A DNA stretch of 44,500 nt from Chloroflexota bacterium (lineage in GTDB: Bacteria > Chloroflexota > UBA6077 > FW602-bin22 > JACPRP01). Location of the stretch: the NCBI GenBank assembly GCA_023480885.1, contig JAMCWX010000014.1, positions 1-44,500 on the forward strand, in the 5' to 3' direction. The notes under the pieces were generated by a model. That model saw only the letters and a program-made list of their open reading frames with translations. It did no database searches and had not been told where the DNA came from. A program made the translations under genes and the position numbers. Shown here piece by piece: positions 16,647 to 24,842 of the stretch (position 1 is the stretch's first letter; each line of letters opens with the position of its first letter).

Positions 16647-17693
16647 ATGATCGAGTGTGGCGTGTTCAAGAGAACCTACGAGGAAGACATGGCCTTCCGC
16701 CATACGGCGCTGGCGCGATGGCGTATCTACTTGCTGCTGCTGGCGGTTGTCGTCTTCCCCTTTGTCGCCAGCGAGTACTACGTTGGCATCGCCAACCTCA
16801 TCGGCATCGCCATCATCGGCGCTCTGGGGCTGAATATCCTCACCGGTTTCACTGGCCAGATTTCCGTCGGCCAGGGCGCTTTTCTGGGCGTTGGCGCTTA
16901 CACCTCGGCCATCCTAGCGATCAGGCTCGGGCTGCCTTTTTGGCTTGCCTTGCCAGGAGCCGGCCTGGTGACTGCGCTGGTTGGCTCCGTCTTCGGCATT
17001 CCGTCACTGCGGCTCAAGGGCCTGTACCTGGTGATCGCCACTCTGGCGGGCCAGGTGATCATCGAGTGGACCATCGGGCACTGGGTCGATCTGACAGGGG
17101 GATCGCAAGGCATGACCAACATCCCCTCGCCGGCGATTGGACCTCTAACCTTCGCTTCGAGAACGAGCTACTATTACTTGACATATGCCATCGTCCTGGC
17201 CGCCACTGTTTTCGCTTCTAACCTGTTCCGCAGCAAAGTTGGGCGGGCTTTTGTGGCTGTGCGTGACAGAGACATCGCTGCCGAGGCGATGGGCGTTCAC
17301 CTCTTCCGCTACAAGATCCTCGCCTTCGCCGTGAGCTCTTTCTACGTCGGCGTGGCCGGCAGCCTCTGGGCCCATTACCTGAATATGATCAGCCCAGAGC
17401 ACTTCACTGTCGGCGTGTCCATCGAGTATCTGGCGATGATCATCATCGGCGGCCTCGGCACCGTTTCAGGCTCGATATTCGGCGCCATCTTCATGACCCT
17501 TCTTCCCGTGATCCTCCGCGAGCTCACCGGGCCTCTATCGGCCATGCTTCCTATAACTCAGGTCTTCAATGCTCTGAGAGAGGGCATTTTCGGCATAGTC
17601 ATTATCGTGTTCCTGATCTACGAGCCGCACGGCCTCGCCAAGATCTGGCGCAACATCAAAGACTATTTCCGCCTTTGGCCGTTCTCCTACTAG
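16647..17693 (+). CDS. livM: Branched-chain/organic-acid ABC transporter permease (LivM-like)
   Basis: A 348-residue membrane protein. NLIGIAIIGALGLNILTGFTGQISVGQGAFLGVGAYTSA is the LivM signature near residues 50-90, followed by GIPSLRLKGLYLVIATLA and the coupling loop VGRAFVAVRDRDIAAEAMGV. An N-terminal cytoplasmic stretch of about 25 residues precedes the first membrane helix. It heterodimerises with the LivH-like subunit. After the stop, 245 bases without a gene lead to the binding-protein gene, which may have its own promoter so that it can be made in excess. Confidence 0.93.
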   Translation: MIECGVFKRTYEEDMAFRHTALARWRIYLLLLAVVVFPFVASEYYVGIANLIGIAIIGALGLNILTGFTGQISVGQGAFLGVGAYTSAILAIRLGLPFWLALPGAGLVTALVGSVFGIPSLRLKGLYLVIATLAGQVIIEWTIGHWVDLTGGSQGMTNIPSPAIGPLTFASRTSYYYLTYAIVLAATVFASNLFRSKVGRAFVAVRDRDIAAEAMGVHLFRYKILAFAVSSFYVGVAGSLWAHYLNMISPEHFTVGVSIEYLAMIIIGGLGTVSGSIFGAIFMTLLPVILRELTGPLSAMLPITQVFNALREGIFGIVIIVFLIYEPHGLAKIWRNIKDYFRLWPFSY

Positions 17694-17938
17694 CGAGGCC
17701 AGACTGGCCGGCGGGATAACTAACTGCTCAAAGCGGTCGGCGCAGTTGCAGAGGCGAAGAAAAGAGGTTTTGCGCAGCGAAGCGGCCGTGCGTGTCTCAG
17801 GGCGAGGCTCATTATGCCAGCAGGCTGTCAAACGAGGCACTTTGCAAAGGGGGTGAGGCCAAAGTCAAAGGGCAATCTCGGCAAACCAGACAATGGCGAT
17901 TTTCTGACAATGCGGAAAGGAGGAAAGCTTAGTCAACT

Positions 17939-19228
17939 ATGAAGAATAACTTGCTCATCAGAGGGTTCGCGTTAGTGGCAGCCTTGGCGCTGATCGGCGT
18001 CATGCTGGCGGCCTGCGCGCCAGCGGCAGCTCCCGCGCCAACGCCGACGGCAGCGAAGCCGGCCGCGCCTGGGACCACGCCGGCTGCCAAATCGACTGCG
18101 GCTCCATCTGCAGCCACACCAGCGGCAGCTAAGCCCCCGATTAAGATCGGCGGCATCTTCGATCTCACTGGCGGCACCAGCGATGTGGGCGCGCCATATG
18201 CGGACGGCGTCAAGGACTTCGTCGCCTACATCAACGAGAAGGGTGGCGTCAACGGACGCAAGATCGACTTGATAGGCATCGACTACGCTTACAAGATCCC
18301 CCAGGCTGAGGAAGCCTATAACCGCCTGACCACCCAGGATAAGGTCCCAGTAATTATGGGGTGGGGGACGGGCGACACCGAGGCGATGGCGCCCAAGATC
18401 ACGAAGGATAAGATCCCCTTCATGTCCGCCTCCTATTCCGAGCATCTGGTCAAGAACGTCCAGACCAACCCCTATAACTTCATGATCGGCGTTACCTACT
18501 CGGATCAGATGCGCGTCGCCCTCAAGTACATCAAGGACAACTACAAGGGGGCCGGCAATCCTAAGGTCGCCTTCATCTACAACGACACTGGCTTTGGCAA
18601 GTCGCCGATGCAGGATGGTAAAGATTGGGCGGCCAAACACGGCGTCGACTGGGTCGACGAGGAGATCGTCGCGCTCACCGCGTTGGATTCTACCTCGCAG
18701 TTGCTGAATATGCAAAAGAAGAACCCGGACTTCGCCATCATTCAGGAGACGGCGATGGCCACGGCGACGGTCCTGAAGGATGCCAAGAAACTGGGCGTCA
18801 AGACGAAGTTCATCGGGCTCAACTGGGCGTCAGACGAGAAAGTCATCGATCTGGCGAAGGATGCCGCCGAAGGTTACATCGGCGCCATCCCCTTTGCCTT
18901 TATCTCCGAGAATGCCCCCGGCCTCCAGGAAGTGAAGGATTTCAACAAGGCGAAGGGCGTCGATTGGAACAAGCATAACATCCGCTATGTCCAGGGATGG
19001 ATCTCAATGAAGGTCATGGCGGAGGGTCTGAAGCAGGCCGGCGACAACCTTACTGGCGAGGGCATCAAGGCGGGATTGGAGACCTTGAAGAACTACGACA
19101 CAGGCGGTGTGACCGCCCCAATCACCTTCTCGCCTCAGAGCCATAAGGGAGCGCTGAAGATGAAGCTCTACGAAGTCAAGGGTGGCAAGTGGGTTCCCTT
19201 TACTGATTACATCCAGGCAATAGAGTAG
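17939..19228 (+). CDS. livK: ABC transporter substrate-binding lipoprotein (LivK-like)
   Basis: A 429-residue periplasmic/outer-face binding lipoprotein. The signal peptide ends in a lipobox LAAC with Cys near residue 26, followed by a long Ala/Pro/Thr linker (about 27-63). The ligand-binding domain starts at IKIGGIFDLTGGTSDVGAPYADGVKDFV, the classic Peripla_BP_6 opening. NEKGGVNGRKIDLIGIDYAYKIPQAEEAYNRL and the RYVQGWISMKVMAEGLKQAG helix also match. The strong ribosome site AGGAGGAAAG (17919-17928) upstream agrees with high expression. The family covers amino acids, short organic acids and aromatic acids; CoA ligases in the operon point to a carboxylic acid here. Confidence 0.93.
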   Translation: MKNNLLIRGFALVAALALIGVMLAACAPAAAPAPTPTAAKPAAPGTTPAAKSTAAPSAATPAAAKPPIKIGGIFDLTGGTSDVGAPYADGVKDFVAYINEKGGVNGRKIDLIGIDYAYKIPQAEEAYNRLTTQDKVPVIMGWGTGDTEAMAPKITKDKIPFMSASYSEHLVKNVQTNPYNFMIGVTYSDQMRVALKYIKDNYKGAGNPKVAFIYNDTGFGKSPMQDGKDWAAKHGVDWVDEEIVALTALDSTSQLLNMQKKNPDFAIIQETAMATATVLKDAKKLGVKTKFIGLNWASDEKVIDLAKDAAEGYIGAIPFAFISENAPGLQEVKDFNKAKGVDWNKHNIRYVQGWISMKVMAEGLKQAGDNLTGEGIKAGLETLKNYDTGGVTAPITFSPQSHKGALKMKLYEVKGGKWVPFTDYIQAIE

Positions 19229-19288
19229 CTCTCGTGACAGATGGGGCAGTCCAGAGGCTGCCCCATCCAGACCAAATCTGGAGGCCCA

Positions 19289-20083
19289 ATGCTGGCGCTC
19301 AATAACGTCGAAGTAATGTATGACGATGTGATTCTGGTGCTCAAGGGGCTGTCCCTTCAGGTCCCTGAAGGGAAGATCGTCGCCCTGCTGGGCTCGAATG
19401 GCGCGGGGAAGACCACTACTCTCAAGGCAATTTCTGGTCTGCTCAAGACCGAGGAGGGCGAGGTCACCGATGGGTCCATCGAGTTTCTGGGAAAGCGAAT
19501 AGATGGCAGGGACGCCGCCACGATAGTCAGGATGGGCATATTTCAGGTAATGGAAGGCCGGCGGGTATTCGAGCATCTCACCGTGGAAGAAAACCTGCGT
19601 GCTGGTGGCTATACGAGCAAAGGTGATGGCAATCTCAAGAACAAACTCGAGCTTGTTTACAATTACTTCCCGCGCCTCATCGAAAGACGGAACCAGAAAG
19701 CAGGCTATCTCAGTGGCGGGGAGCAACAGATGCTGGCCATAGGCCGCGCCTTGATGGCCAAACCCAAGCTGATGCTGCTGGACGAGCCCTCTCTCGGCCT
19801 CAGTCCGATGCTGGTCCAGGAAATCTTCGGCATCGTGCGCAAGATAAACCAGGAGGAGCGCGCGACCATCCTGCTGGTCGAACAAAACGCGCGGATAGCC
19901 CTCGGCATAGCCGATTATGGCTACCTCATGGAGAATGGCCGCGTCGTCTTGGAGGGTACGCCCGAGAAACTGCAGGACAACGAGGACGTTAAGGAGTTCT
20001 ATCTCGGCTTGACCGATGTGGGCAAACGAAAGAGCTACCGCGACGTAAAGCACTACAAACGCCGCAAGCGGTGGCTGTCATAA
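19289..20083 (+). CDS. livF: Branched-chain/organic-acid ABC transporter ATP-binding protein (LivF-like)
   Basis: A 264-residue ATPase, second of the pair with the LivG-like protein. Walker A GSNGAGKTT, Q-loop FQVMEGRRVFEHLTVEENLRAG, signature YLSGGEQQMLAIGRAL and Walker B LMLLDEPSLGLSP are textbook LivF. ATG 19289 is preferred because CTGGAGG (19279-19284) precedes it at 5 bases; an in-frame start 48 bases upstream adds unrelated residues. The C-terminus has a basic extension (KRKSYRDVKHYKRRKRW) beyond the typical 235-240 residues, a form I associate with ligase-linked transporters. Confidence 0.93.
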   Translation: MLALNNVEVMYDDVILVLKGLSLQVPEGKIVALLGSNGAGKTTTLKAISGLLKTEEGEVTDGSIEFLGKRIDGRDAATIVRMGIFQVMEGRRVFEHLTVEENLRAGGYTSKGDGNLKNKLELVYNYFPRLIERRNQKAGYLSGGEQQMLAIGRALMAKPKLMLLDEPSLGLSPMLVQEIFGIVRKINQEERATILLVEQNARIALGIADYGYLMENGRVVLEGTPEKLQDNEDVKEFYLGLTDVGKRKSYRDVKHYKRRKRWLS

Positions 20084-20210
20084 GTGCCCACACTCTAACT
20101 CTCTCAGAGCCATTCGTTACCCATAAGTCACGGGGGCCACGGGAGTGCGGGGGGCCGAGATCGAATGTCAGGAGCCAGGGTCAAACATAACCGCTTTTAG
20201 GGGGCCAGAT

Positions 20211-21509
20211 ATGCAGGATCAGGGAAAGCAACGCGAATACTTCGACGCCGCCAAGGAAACGATGGCCTATGCAGAGCGTGGGCGCCAACAAGAGGCACGC
20301 CTGCGTCACATCGTGGCCCACGCTTACGCCAAGGCGCTCACCTTCCGTGAGAAGTGCCAGCTAGCCGGCGTCGATCCTGAGATGGTAAGAACGCTGAGCG
20401 ATCTCGAGCGCATCCCTATGACGCGCAAGGATGATCTGCTGGAGCTGCACAAGCAGAGACCGTTTGGCGGCCTCCTGGGAGTGCCGCCGCAGAAGCTGAA
20501 GCGAGCATTCATATCCCCCGGTCCTATCTACGACCCTGAGGGCGAAGAAGAGGACTATTGGCGATGGGCAGGGCCTCTCTGTGCGGCGGGGTTCCGTGAG
20601 GGCGACGTCGCCCTCAACTCTGTTTCTTACCACCTGACGCCGCTGGGGTGGATGTTTGACGAGGGGCTCAGGGCCCTGGGTTGCACTGTGCTGCCCGGCG
20701 GCACTGGCAACACAGAGCAACAGGTGAAGCTCGCCGTCTACGCAGGCGCCACGGCATACGTTGGCACGCCCAGTTTCCTGATGATGCTTCTGGAGAAGGC
20801 TGAGGAGCTGGGATTTGAACTTGGCAAGGATTTGCGCCTGCGCTGCGCCCTGGTGGCAGGAGAGATGTTGCCGGAGTCCCTCCGGCACAGAATCCAGGAG
20901 AAGGCCGGCGCGACCATACGCCAGGCTTATGGCACAGCGGACCTCGGCGCTGTTGCCTACGAATGCAGGGAAGGACGGGGTATGCACATAGCCGACGACG
21001 TCGTTGTGGAGATAGTGGACCCGTCCACTGGCAAACAGGTGGGGCCGGGCGAGAGCGGCGAGATAGTTGTGACGTCATTTGACGAGACCTATTGCCTGAT
21101 TCGCTTCGGAACGGGGGATCTCTCCTATATGACGAATGAGCCTTGTCCCTGTGGTCGGACATCGCCCAGACTCGTGAGGATTGTCGGCCGCATAGGCGAC
21201 GCCGTGAAGGTCAGGGGCATGTTCGTTCACCCACGCGAGATCGACAACGTGATTAGCAGGTATCCGCAAGTGGCAGCCTATCAGATAGTGGTTACGCGCC
21301 CTGGGGTGAGGGACGAGATGCTGCTGCGCGTGGAGTTGCAATCGCAGGCGAATGAGCAGACCGTGGAAAACAAGGAATCCTTGCGACGGGAACTTCGGGA
21401 GAAGATGGGGGAAGCCCTTAAGCTGAAAATCGATAACCTCGAGTTCGTGGCTCCCGCAACGCTTGCGGAAGGAGCAAAGAAGGTCCTCGACGAGAGGAAA
21501 TGGGATTAG
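20211..21509 (+). CDS. Phenylacetate-CoA ligase family protein (PaaK-like)
   Basis: A 432-residue adenylate-forming enzyme of PaaK length. N-terminal LRHIVAHAYAKALTFREKCQ and LERIPMTRKDDLLE are typical of PaaK. The motif that replaces the usual TSGTTG lies near residues 95-110 as FISPGPIYDPEG, so the glycine-rich ATP loop is not canonical. YGTADLGAVAYEC and FGTGDLSYMTNEPCPCGRTSPRLVRIVGRIGDAVKVRGMFVHPREID fit the family hinge. Expected reaction: aryl acid + ATP + CoA to aryl-CoA. The unusual P-loop is shared by benzoate/phenylacetate ligase paralogues near Liv transporters, so substrate and activity need testing. ATG 20211 has AGGGGG six bases before it. Confidence 0.85.
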   Translation: MQDQGKQREYFDAAKETMAYAERGRQQEARLRHIVAHAYAKALTFREKCQLAGVDPEMVRTLSDLERIPMTRKDDLLELHKQRPFGGLLGVPPQKLKRAFISPGPIYDPEGEEEDYWRWAGPLCAAGFREGDVALNSVSYHLTPLGWMFDEGLRALGCTVLPGGTGNTEQQVKLAVYAGATAYVGTPSFLMMLLEKAEELGFELGKDLRLRCALVAGEMLPESLRHRIQEKAGATIRQAYGTADLGAVAYECREGRGMHIADDVVVEIVDPSTGKQVGPGESGEIVVTSFDETYCLIRFGTGDLSYMTNEPCPCGRTSPRLVRIVGRIGDAVKVRGMFVHPREIDNVISRYPQVAAYQIVVTRPGVRDEMLLRVELQSQANEQTVENKESLRRELREKMGEALKLKIDNLEFVAPATLAEGAKKVLDERKWD

Positions 21510-22390
21510 GCGTGCCGACGTTTACCGACTTCACGTACATCGACACGCACGTGCACATTCTGCCCCCGCACCTTCATGAGGCCCTGGTCAGGTTTTTTCA
21601 GCAGCATAAGGACGAAGGGTATTGGGATATCATCTACCAGGATGCCCCGCCAAAGCTGATTAGCTATCTTCTCGCCCAGCGAGTCGAGCGCTTCTTCGTC
21701 CTGAGTTATGCTCACAAGCCAAACATGTCCCGCCAGTTGAACTATTGGGCGCGCCATCTGGCCAAGAGATATCCCCAGGCAGTCCCCGTCTGCGCCGTGC
21801 ATCCTTTGGACGACGACCCTCTGCAGGTGCTTGAGGAGGCTTTCTTCGAGCTTGGTGCGATTGGTGTGAAAGTGCATCCAGGTGTTCAAGGCGTGTCTCC
21901 CGCTGCCGAATGCATGTTCCCGATCTACGAGCGGCTAATCGAGCTCGACAGGCCCATATTCTTCCACGCAGGTACCACTCCCAATCCAGATCCCTATTCT
22001 GGCCACGAGCACTTTGAGCGCCTTGTGCAACGCTATCCGCAATTGACGCTCGTGATCGCCCACATGGGCACGCGGCAGACCGAGTATTTCTTCGACTTGA
22101 TGGAAGCCTACGATAACATCTGGATGGACAACGCCTTGACGTTTTCTTACGAGAAGTGCTTCGGGTATCCCTCGACGCTGGATAAGCTCTATCGTTTTCA
22201 GGACCGCATAATGTATGGGAGCGACTTCCCTTTTCTCTGGCTTGAGCCACGCGTGGTCGTGGAGCGGTTCCTGGCCGAGGGACTGGAGCAGGCAATCTAC
22301 GAGAAGGTTTTCTACGGAAACGCGGCGAGGTTTCTGCAACGGTACCTGCCGCTTTCTAACGCGTCGCCACAAAGTGGCGCTTCATCATAA
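21500..22390 (+). CDS. Amidohydrolase (amidohydro_2/TIM-barrel metal-dependent hydrolase)
   Basis: A 296-residue metal-dependent hydrolase. The first metal motif is DTHVHI with H17 and H19. GVKVHPGVQG near residues 121-130 supplies the next segment, FFHAGTT gives the central His, LVIAHMGT a further metal or catalytic His, and MYGSDFPF the C-terminal Asp. This is the ACMSD/amidohydro_2 arrangement, whose members decarboxylate or hydrolyse aromatic ring-cleavage and related compounds. ATG 21500 overlaps the PaaK-like gene by 10 bases with GAGAGG upstream. Linkage to two CoA ligases and the transporter suggests a role in the same catabolic route, perhaps hydrolysing an imported amide, ester or lactone. 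Confidence 0.87.
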   Translation: MGLGVPTFTDFTYIDTHVHILPPHLHEALVRFFQQHKDEGYWDIIYQDAPPKLISYLLAQRVERFFVLSYAHKPNMSRQLNYWARHLAKRYPQAVPVCAVHPLDDDPLQVLEEAFFELGAIGVKVHPGVQGVSPAAECMFPIYERLIELDRPIFFHAGTTPNPDPYSGHEHFERLVQRYPQLTLVIAHMGTRQTEYFFDLMEAYDNIWMDNALTFSYEKCFGYPSTLDKLYRFQDRIMYGSDFPFLWLEPRVVVERFLAEGLEQAIYEKVFYGNAARFLQRYLPLSNASPQSGASS

Positions 22391-22447
22391 AAGAGAACTG
22401 TTGACTTCCACTTTTGGGTATTGCAGAAATGGTCCGACAGGGCCTGG

Positions 22448-22480
22448 GTGTCATTCCCGCGCAAGCTGGAATCCAGGGCC
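22448..22480. repeat. Dispersed repeat of the GTCATTCCCGCG type
   Basis: GTGTCATTCCCGCG, CAAGC, TGGAATCCAGGGC matches a widespread bacterial dispersed repeat (TCATTCCCGCGaaAGCGGGAATCC type) with one damaged arm. It lies in the gap between the convergent amidohydrolase and MBL hydrolase genes. A better preserved composite of the same kind is at 38946-39023. Confidence 0.55.
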
Positions 22481-22555
22481 TTGCCTATCGTTCGCTGCGC
22501 CGAGGCTGAAAACCGCGCTGGGCGCTGGCTTGCAGCGCCACGTAGCCAACTGTTC

Positions 22556-23548
22556 TTAGCTCGACGCTGGAGGTCCGTACTGGATGATCCCGTCGCTGGG
22601 GAATCGCTCCACCTCTCCATCCATCCGCAATGACTCCAGGTGGGCAATAACCTCGGTCACGGCGAAGCGCTGGTGCAGCGCATCCAGGCGCTGCCATTTG
22701 CCGGGAACGTTCCAGGAAAGCTGCGTCGCAATGGCATATGCGGTCTTGGGCTCCGCATCAATGATGGCCAGGATTTGCTGCTTCCGTTCTTCGTGATGAC
22801 GCAGGATCTCCTCGATGCGCGACGTCACATCCTGGAAGACGTGCTCGTGAGCGGGCAAGACGAGGTTCACGGGCAGGCGTTTGAGCTGGTTAAGCGAGTG
22901 AAGGTAATCGCCGAGCGGATTGCTGCCAGATTGCAAATGATAACTCACGTTGGGAGTAATGGTCGGTAATACGTGGTCTCCCGAGAAAAGCAGCTTCTTT
23001 GACGGCTCATACAGGCAGACGTGCCCTGGAGAATGGCCGGGCGTCCAGAGTACTTCGAGCTCGAACTCCCCAAAGGTGAAAACTTCGCCACCATAGAGTA
23101 CCTCATCTGGCCAGGCGATGGTGACGAAGTCCAGGGCGGGCAGAGATGCTCTCTCCAGCGGAGCTGCGGTTTCGGCAGGAACCCCGTGCTGGCGAAAGAA
23201 CTGTCCCATTTTCTGTTGGAGCTCATCAAAGTGGATGTATCTTGATTCGATGAAGGCCCTTTCCCAGAGATGGAAAGCGAACCGCACAGGAGAAACCTGC
23301 TTGATCCTACCTGTGAGCCCATAGTGGTCGGGGTGAACGTGCGTGATTACTGCCAGGGAGATGTCTCGCAGCCCAAGCGCCAGCGCTCGCAGTTGATCCT
23401 GGAGAGATCGAAAGGCTTCTTCAGTGTTCCAGCCCGTGTCGATCAGCAGACAGCCCTTGTCGCCCTGGATGAGATACGAGTTCAAGTGGCCCAAGGGGTT
23501 ATTGGGTATCGGCACCTCTAACTTGTGGACGCCGGGAACGATCTCCAT
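22556..23548 (-). CDS. MBL-fold metallo-hydrolase (glyoxalase II-like)
   Basis: A 330-residue metallo-beta-lactamase fold enzyme. The zinc motif THVHPDHYGLTG gives H70, H72, D74 and H75. Further ligands lie in GHSPGHVCLY, SGDHVLP and PAHEHVF, the full set for a dinuclear site. A C-terminal region (about 250-330) carries a helical/winged-helix extension as in the LACTB2-like group of these hydrolases. Substrates in the family include thioesters, lactones and RNA, so no specific reaction is assigned. ATG 23548 has GGAGGG at 7 bases. It follows the sugar operon on the same strand, but a promoter candidate at 23664-23692 suggests separate expression. Confidence 0.88.
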   Translation of the reverse strand: MEIVPGVHKLEVPIPNNPLGHLNSYLIQGDKGCLLIDTGWNTEEAFRSLQDQLRALALGLRDISLAVITHVHPDHYGLTGRIKQVSPVRFAFHLWERAFIESRYIHFDELQQKMGQFFRQHGVPAETAAPLERASLPALDFVTIAWPDEVLYGGEVFTFGEFELEVLWTPGHSPGHVCLYEPSKKLLFSGDHVLPTITPNVSYHLQSGSNPLGDYLHSLNQLKRLPVNLVLPAHEHVFQDVTSRIEEILRHHEERKQQILAIIDAEPKTAYAIATQLSWNVPGKWQRLDALHQRFAVTEVIAHLESLRMDGEVERFPSDGIIQYGPPASS

Positions 23549-23663
23549 TTCATCTCCCTCCAGAGCGGTGGCTTGCCGAACCACCTGCTCGTGCAGTTGC
23601 CAACTCGCTCACGACAGCCCGTCCGGGAGAGGCAGCCGCGCAGGTCGCCCTTGCACCGTAGAG

Positions 23664-23692
23664 ACTGTAACATATGTGGGCCCCCTGGTCAA
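23664..23692 (-). promoter_or_regulatory. Promoter candidate for the MBL hydrolase
   Basis: On the minus strand, TTGACC (23692-23687), a 17-base spacer and TACAGT (23669-23664). It is about 115 bases from the start codon at 23548. The -10 matches 4 of 6 positions. Confidence 0.4.
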
Positions 23693-23698
23693 CGGATT

Positions 23699-23733
23699 TC
23701 TCTGGAGGGCTTCAGCCCACAGCCCTCCAGAGA
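23699..23733. terminator. Strong hairpin after the sugar operon
   Basis: TCTCTGGAGGGCT (23699-23711), a 9-base loop, then AGCCCTCCAGAGA (23721-23733) is a perfect 13-base stem 35 bases after the last gene of the sugar operon. It lacks a T-run on either strand, so it is a terminator-like or repeat hairpin rather than a proven intrinsic terminator. It may protect the 3' end of the transcript. Confidence 0.45.
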
Positions 23734-23767
23734 GAGGTAGCCGTTCCACCTTGAGGAGCGGCGTATA

Positions 23768-24766
23768 TTACTTGAGATTCTCAGGGGTGATAAGCTTGCC
23801 GGGCAAGGTGTAGAGATTCCGGTCGAGTTTCTTACCCTGGAAATAGTCGCCAACAAGTTCCACTGTCTTCCTGGCAATCCCATCCCAGTCCTGTTCCACG
23901 GTGGACTTGAAAGGTCCGCCTTTCTTGATTTCCGCTTTCGCAAAGTCGGTGCCATCGACGCCGACGACGGCCATCTCTGTTCTTCCAGCGGCGAGGATGG
24001 CCTGGGTGGCGCCGAGAGCAGGCTCATCCCAACCGGCCCAGGCGCCAGCAATGGACCCCTTCTCTGGTCTGGCAGTAAGGAGATCCTGCATTATCTTGCG
24101 AGCATTGTCGACAGGGCCGGGTACGTTGACGTGTCTCTTGTCGATGACCTTGATATCTGGATACTTCTCAAACACAGCCGCCGCGGCCTTGGCACGAGCA
24201 TTCACCCCCGGATGTGGATCGTGGGTGAACATCACAACATTGCCCTTCTTGCCAATCCGCTGCGCAAGGTCCTCGGCGCTCATCGTCCCCAGGGCTGCGT
24301 TGTCCGATGTGATGTTAGCTACGACATCGGGCGCAACACCCGCGTCTATGCCAAACACCGGAATGTTCGCTTCCTTCGCAGCGGTCAAACCCTTGCTCAT
24401 TTGAGCAGGGTCTCCCATCCCCAGAACAATGGCGTCGACCTTTTGAGCCACGGCGTTCTGTATGGCGCCCACAAGCTTGTCGAAATCGCCGGCTGTGTCG
24501 GTTGTGCCGACTTCCCAGCCTTTCTCCTTGGCGTACTTGCTGAAGAGGTCAATCACTTGCTTTGTGGTAGCGTTTGCCATATAGGGCGTGACCAGCGCGA
24601 TGCGCTTGGCAGCGCCGGACGAGGCTTTTGTCGAGCCGCCGGCCGATGGAGCAGAAGTCGGCGCGGCGGGCGCTGCACATGCCGCAGCGACAAGAGAAAC
24701 TATCACAAGTGCCGCCAGAACCAGTCCCTTCATTCCCTTCATCCTGTACCGCGAAGTTGAAAGCAT
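23768..24766 (-). CDS. Sugar-type ABC transporter substrate-binding lipoprotein (RbsB-like)
   Basis: A 332-residue Peripla_BP_4 lipoprotein. The signal peptide ends around VSLVAAAC with the lipid-acceptor Cys at about residue 30, followed by an Ala/Pro/Ser linker. The binding domain has IALVTPYMANATTKQVIDLFSKYAKEKGWEV, IQNAVAQKVDAIVLGMGD and VFGIDAGVAPDVVANITSDN, the standard RbsB plan. Near the C-terminus VGVDGTDFAKAEIKKGGPFKSTVEQDWDGIA is present. ATG 24766 has AGGAGGG at 6-7 bases. It is the last gene of the operon, unusual because binding proteins are often first. The ligand is probably a pentose, polyol or similar compound phosphorylated by the adjacent FGGY kinase. Confidence 0.9.
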   Translation of the reverse strand: MLSTSRYRMKGMKGLVLAALVIVSLVAAACAAPAAPTSAPSAGGSTKASSGAAKRIALVTPYMANATTKQVIDLFSKYAKEKGWEVGTTDTAGDFDKLVGAIQNAVAQKVDAIVLGMGDPAQMSKGLTAAKEANIPVFGIDAGVAPDVVANITSDNAALGTMSAEDLAQRIGKKGNVVMFTHDPHPGVNARAKAAAAVFEKYPDIKVIDKRHVNVPGPVDNARKIMQDLLTARPEKGSIAGAWAGWDEPALGATQAILAAGRTEMAVVGVDGTDFAKAEIKKGGPFKSTVEQDWDGIARKTVELVGDYFQGKKLDRNLYTLPGKLITPENLK

Positions 24767-24842
24767 CTCATCCCTCCTTTAAGTAGGATAATCCTTGGTA
24801 CGTGAGCATCTTCCTGGTCTAGAGTTGAAAACACACCTCCTT

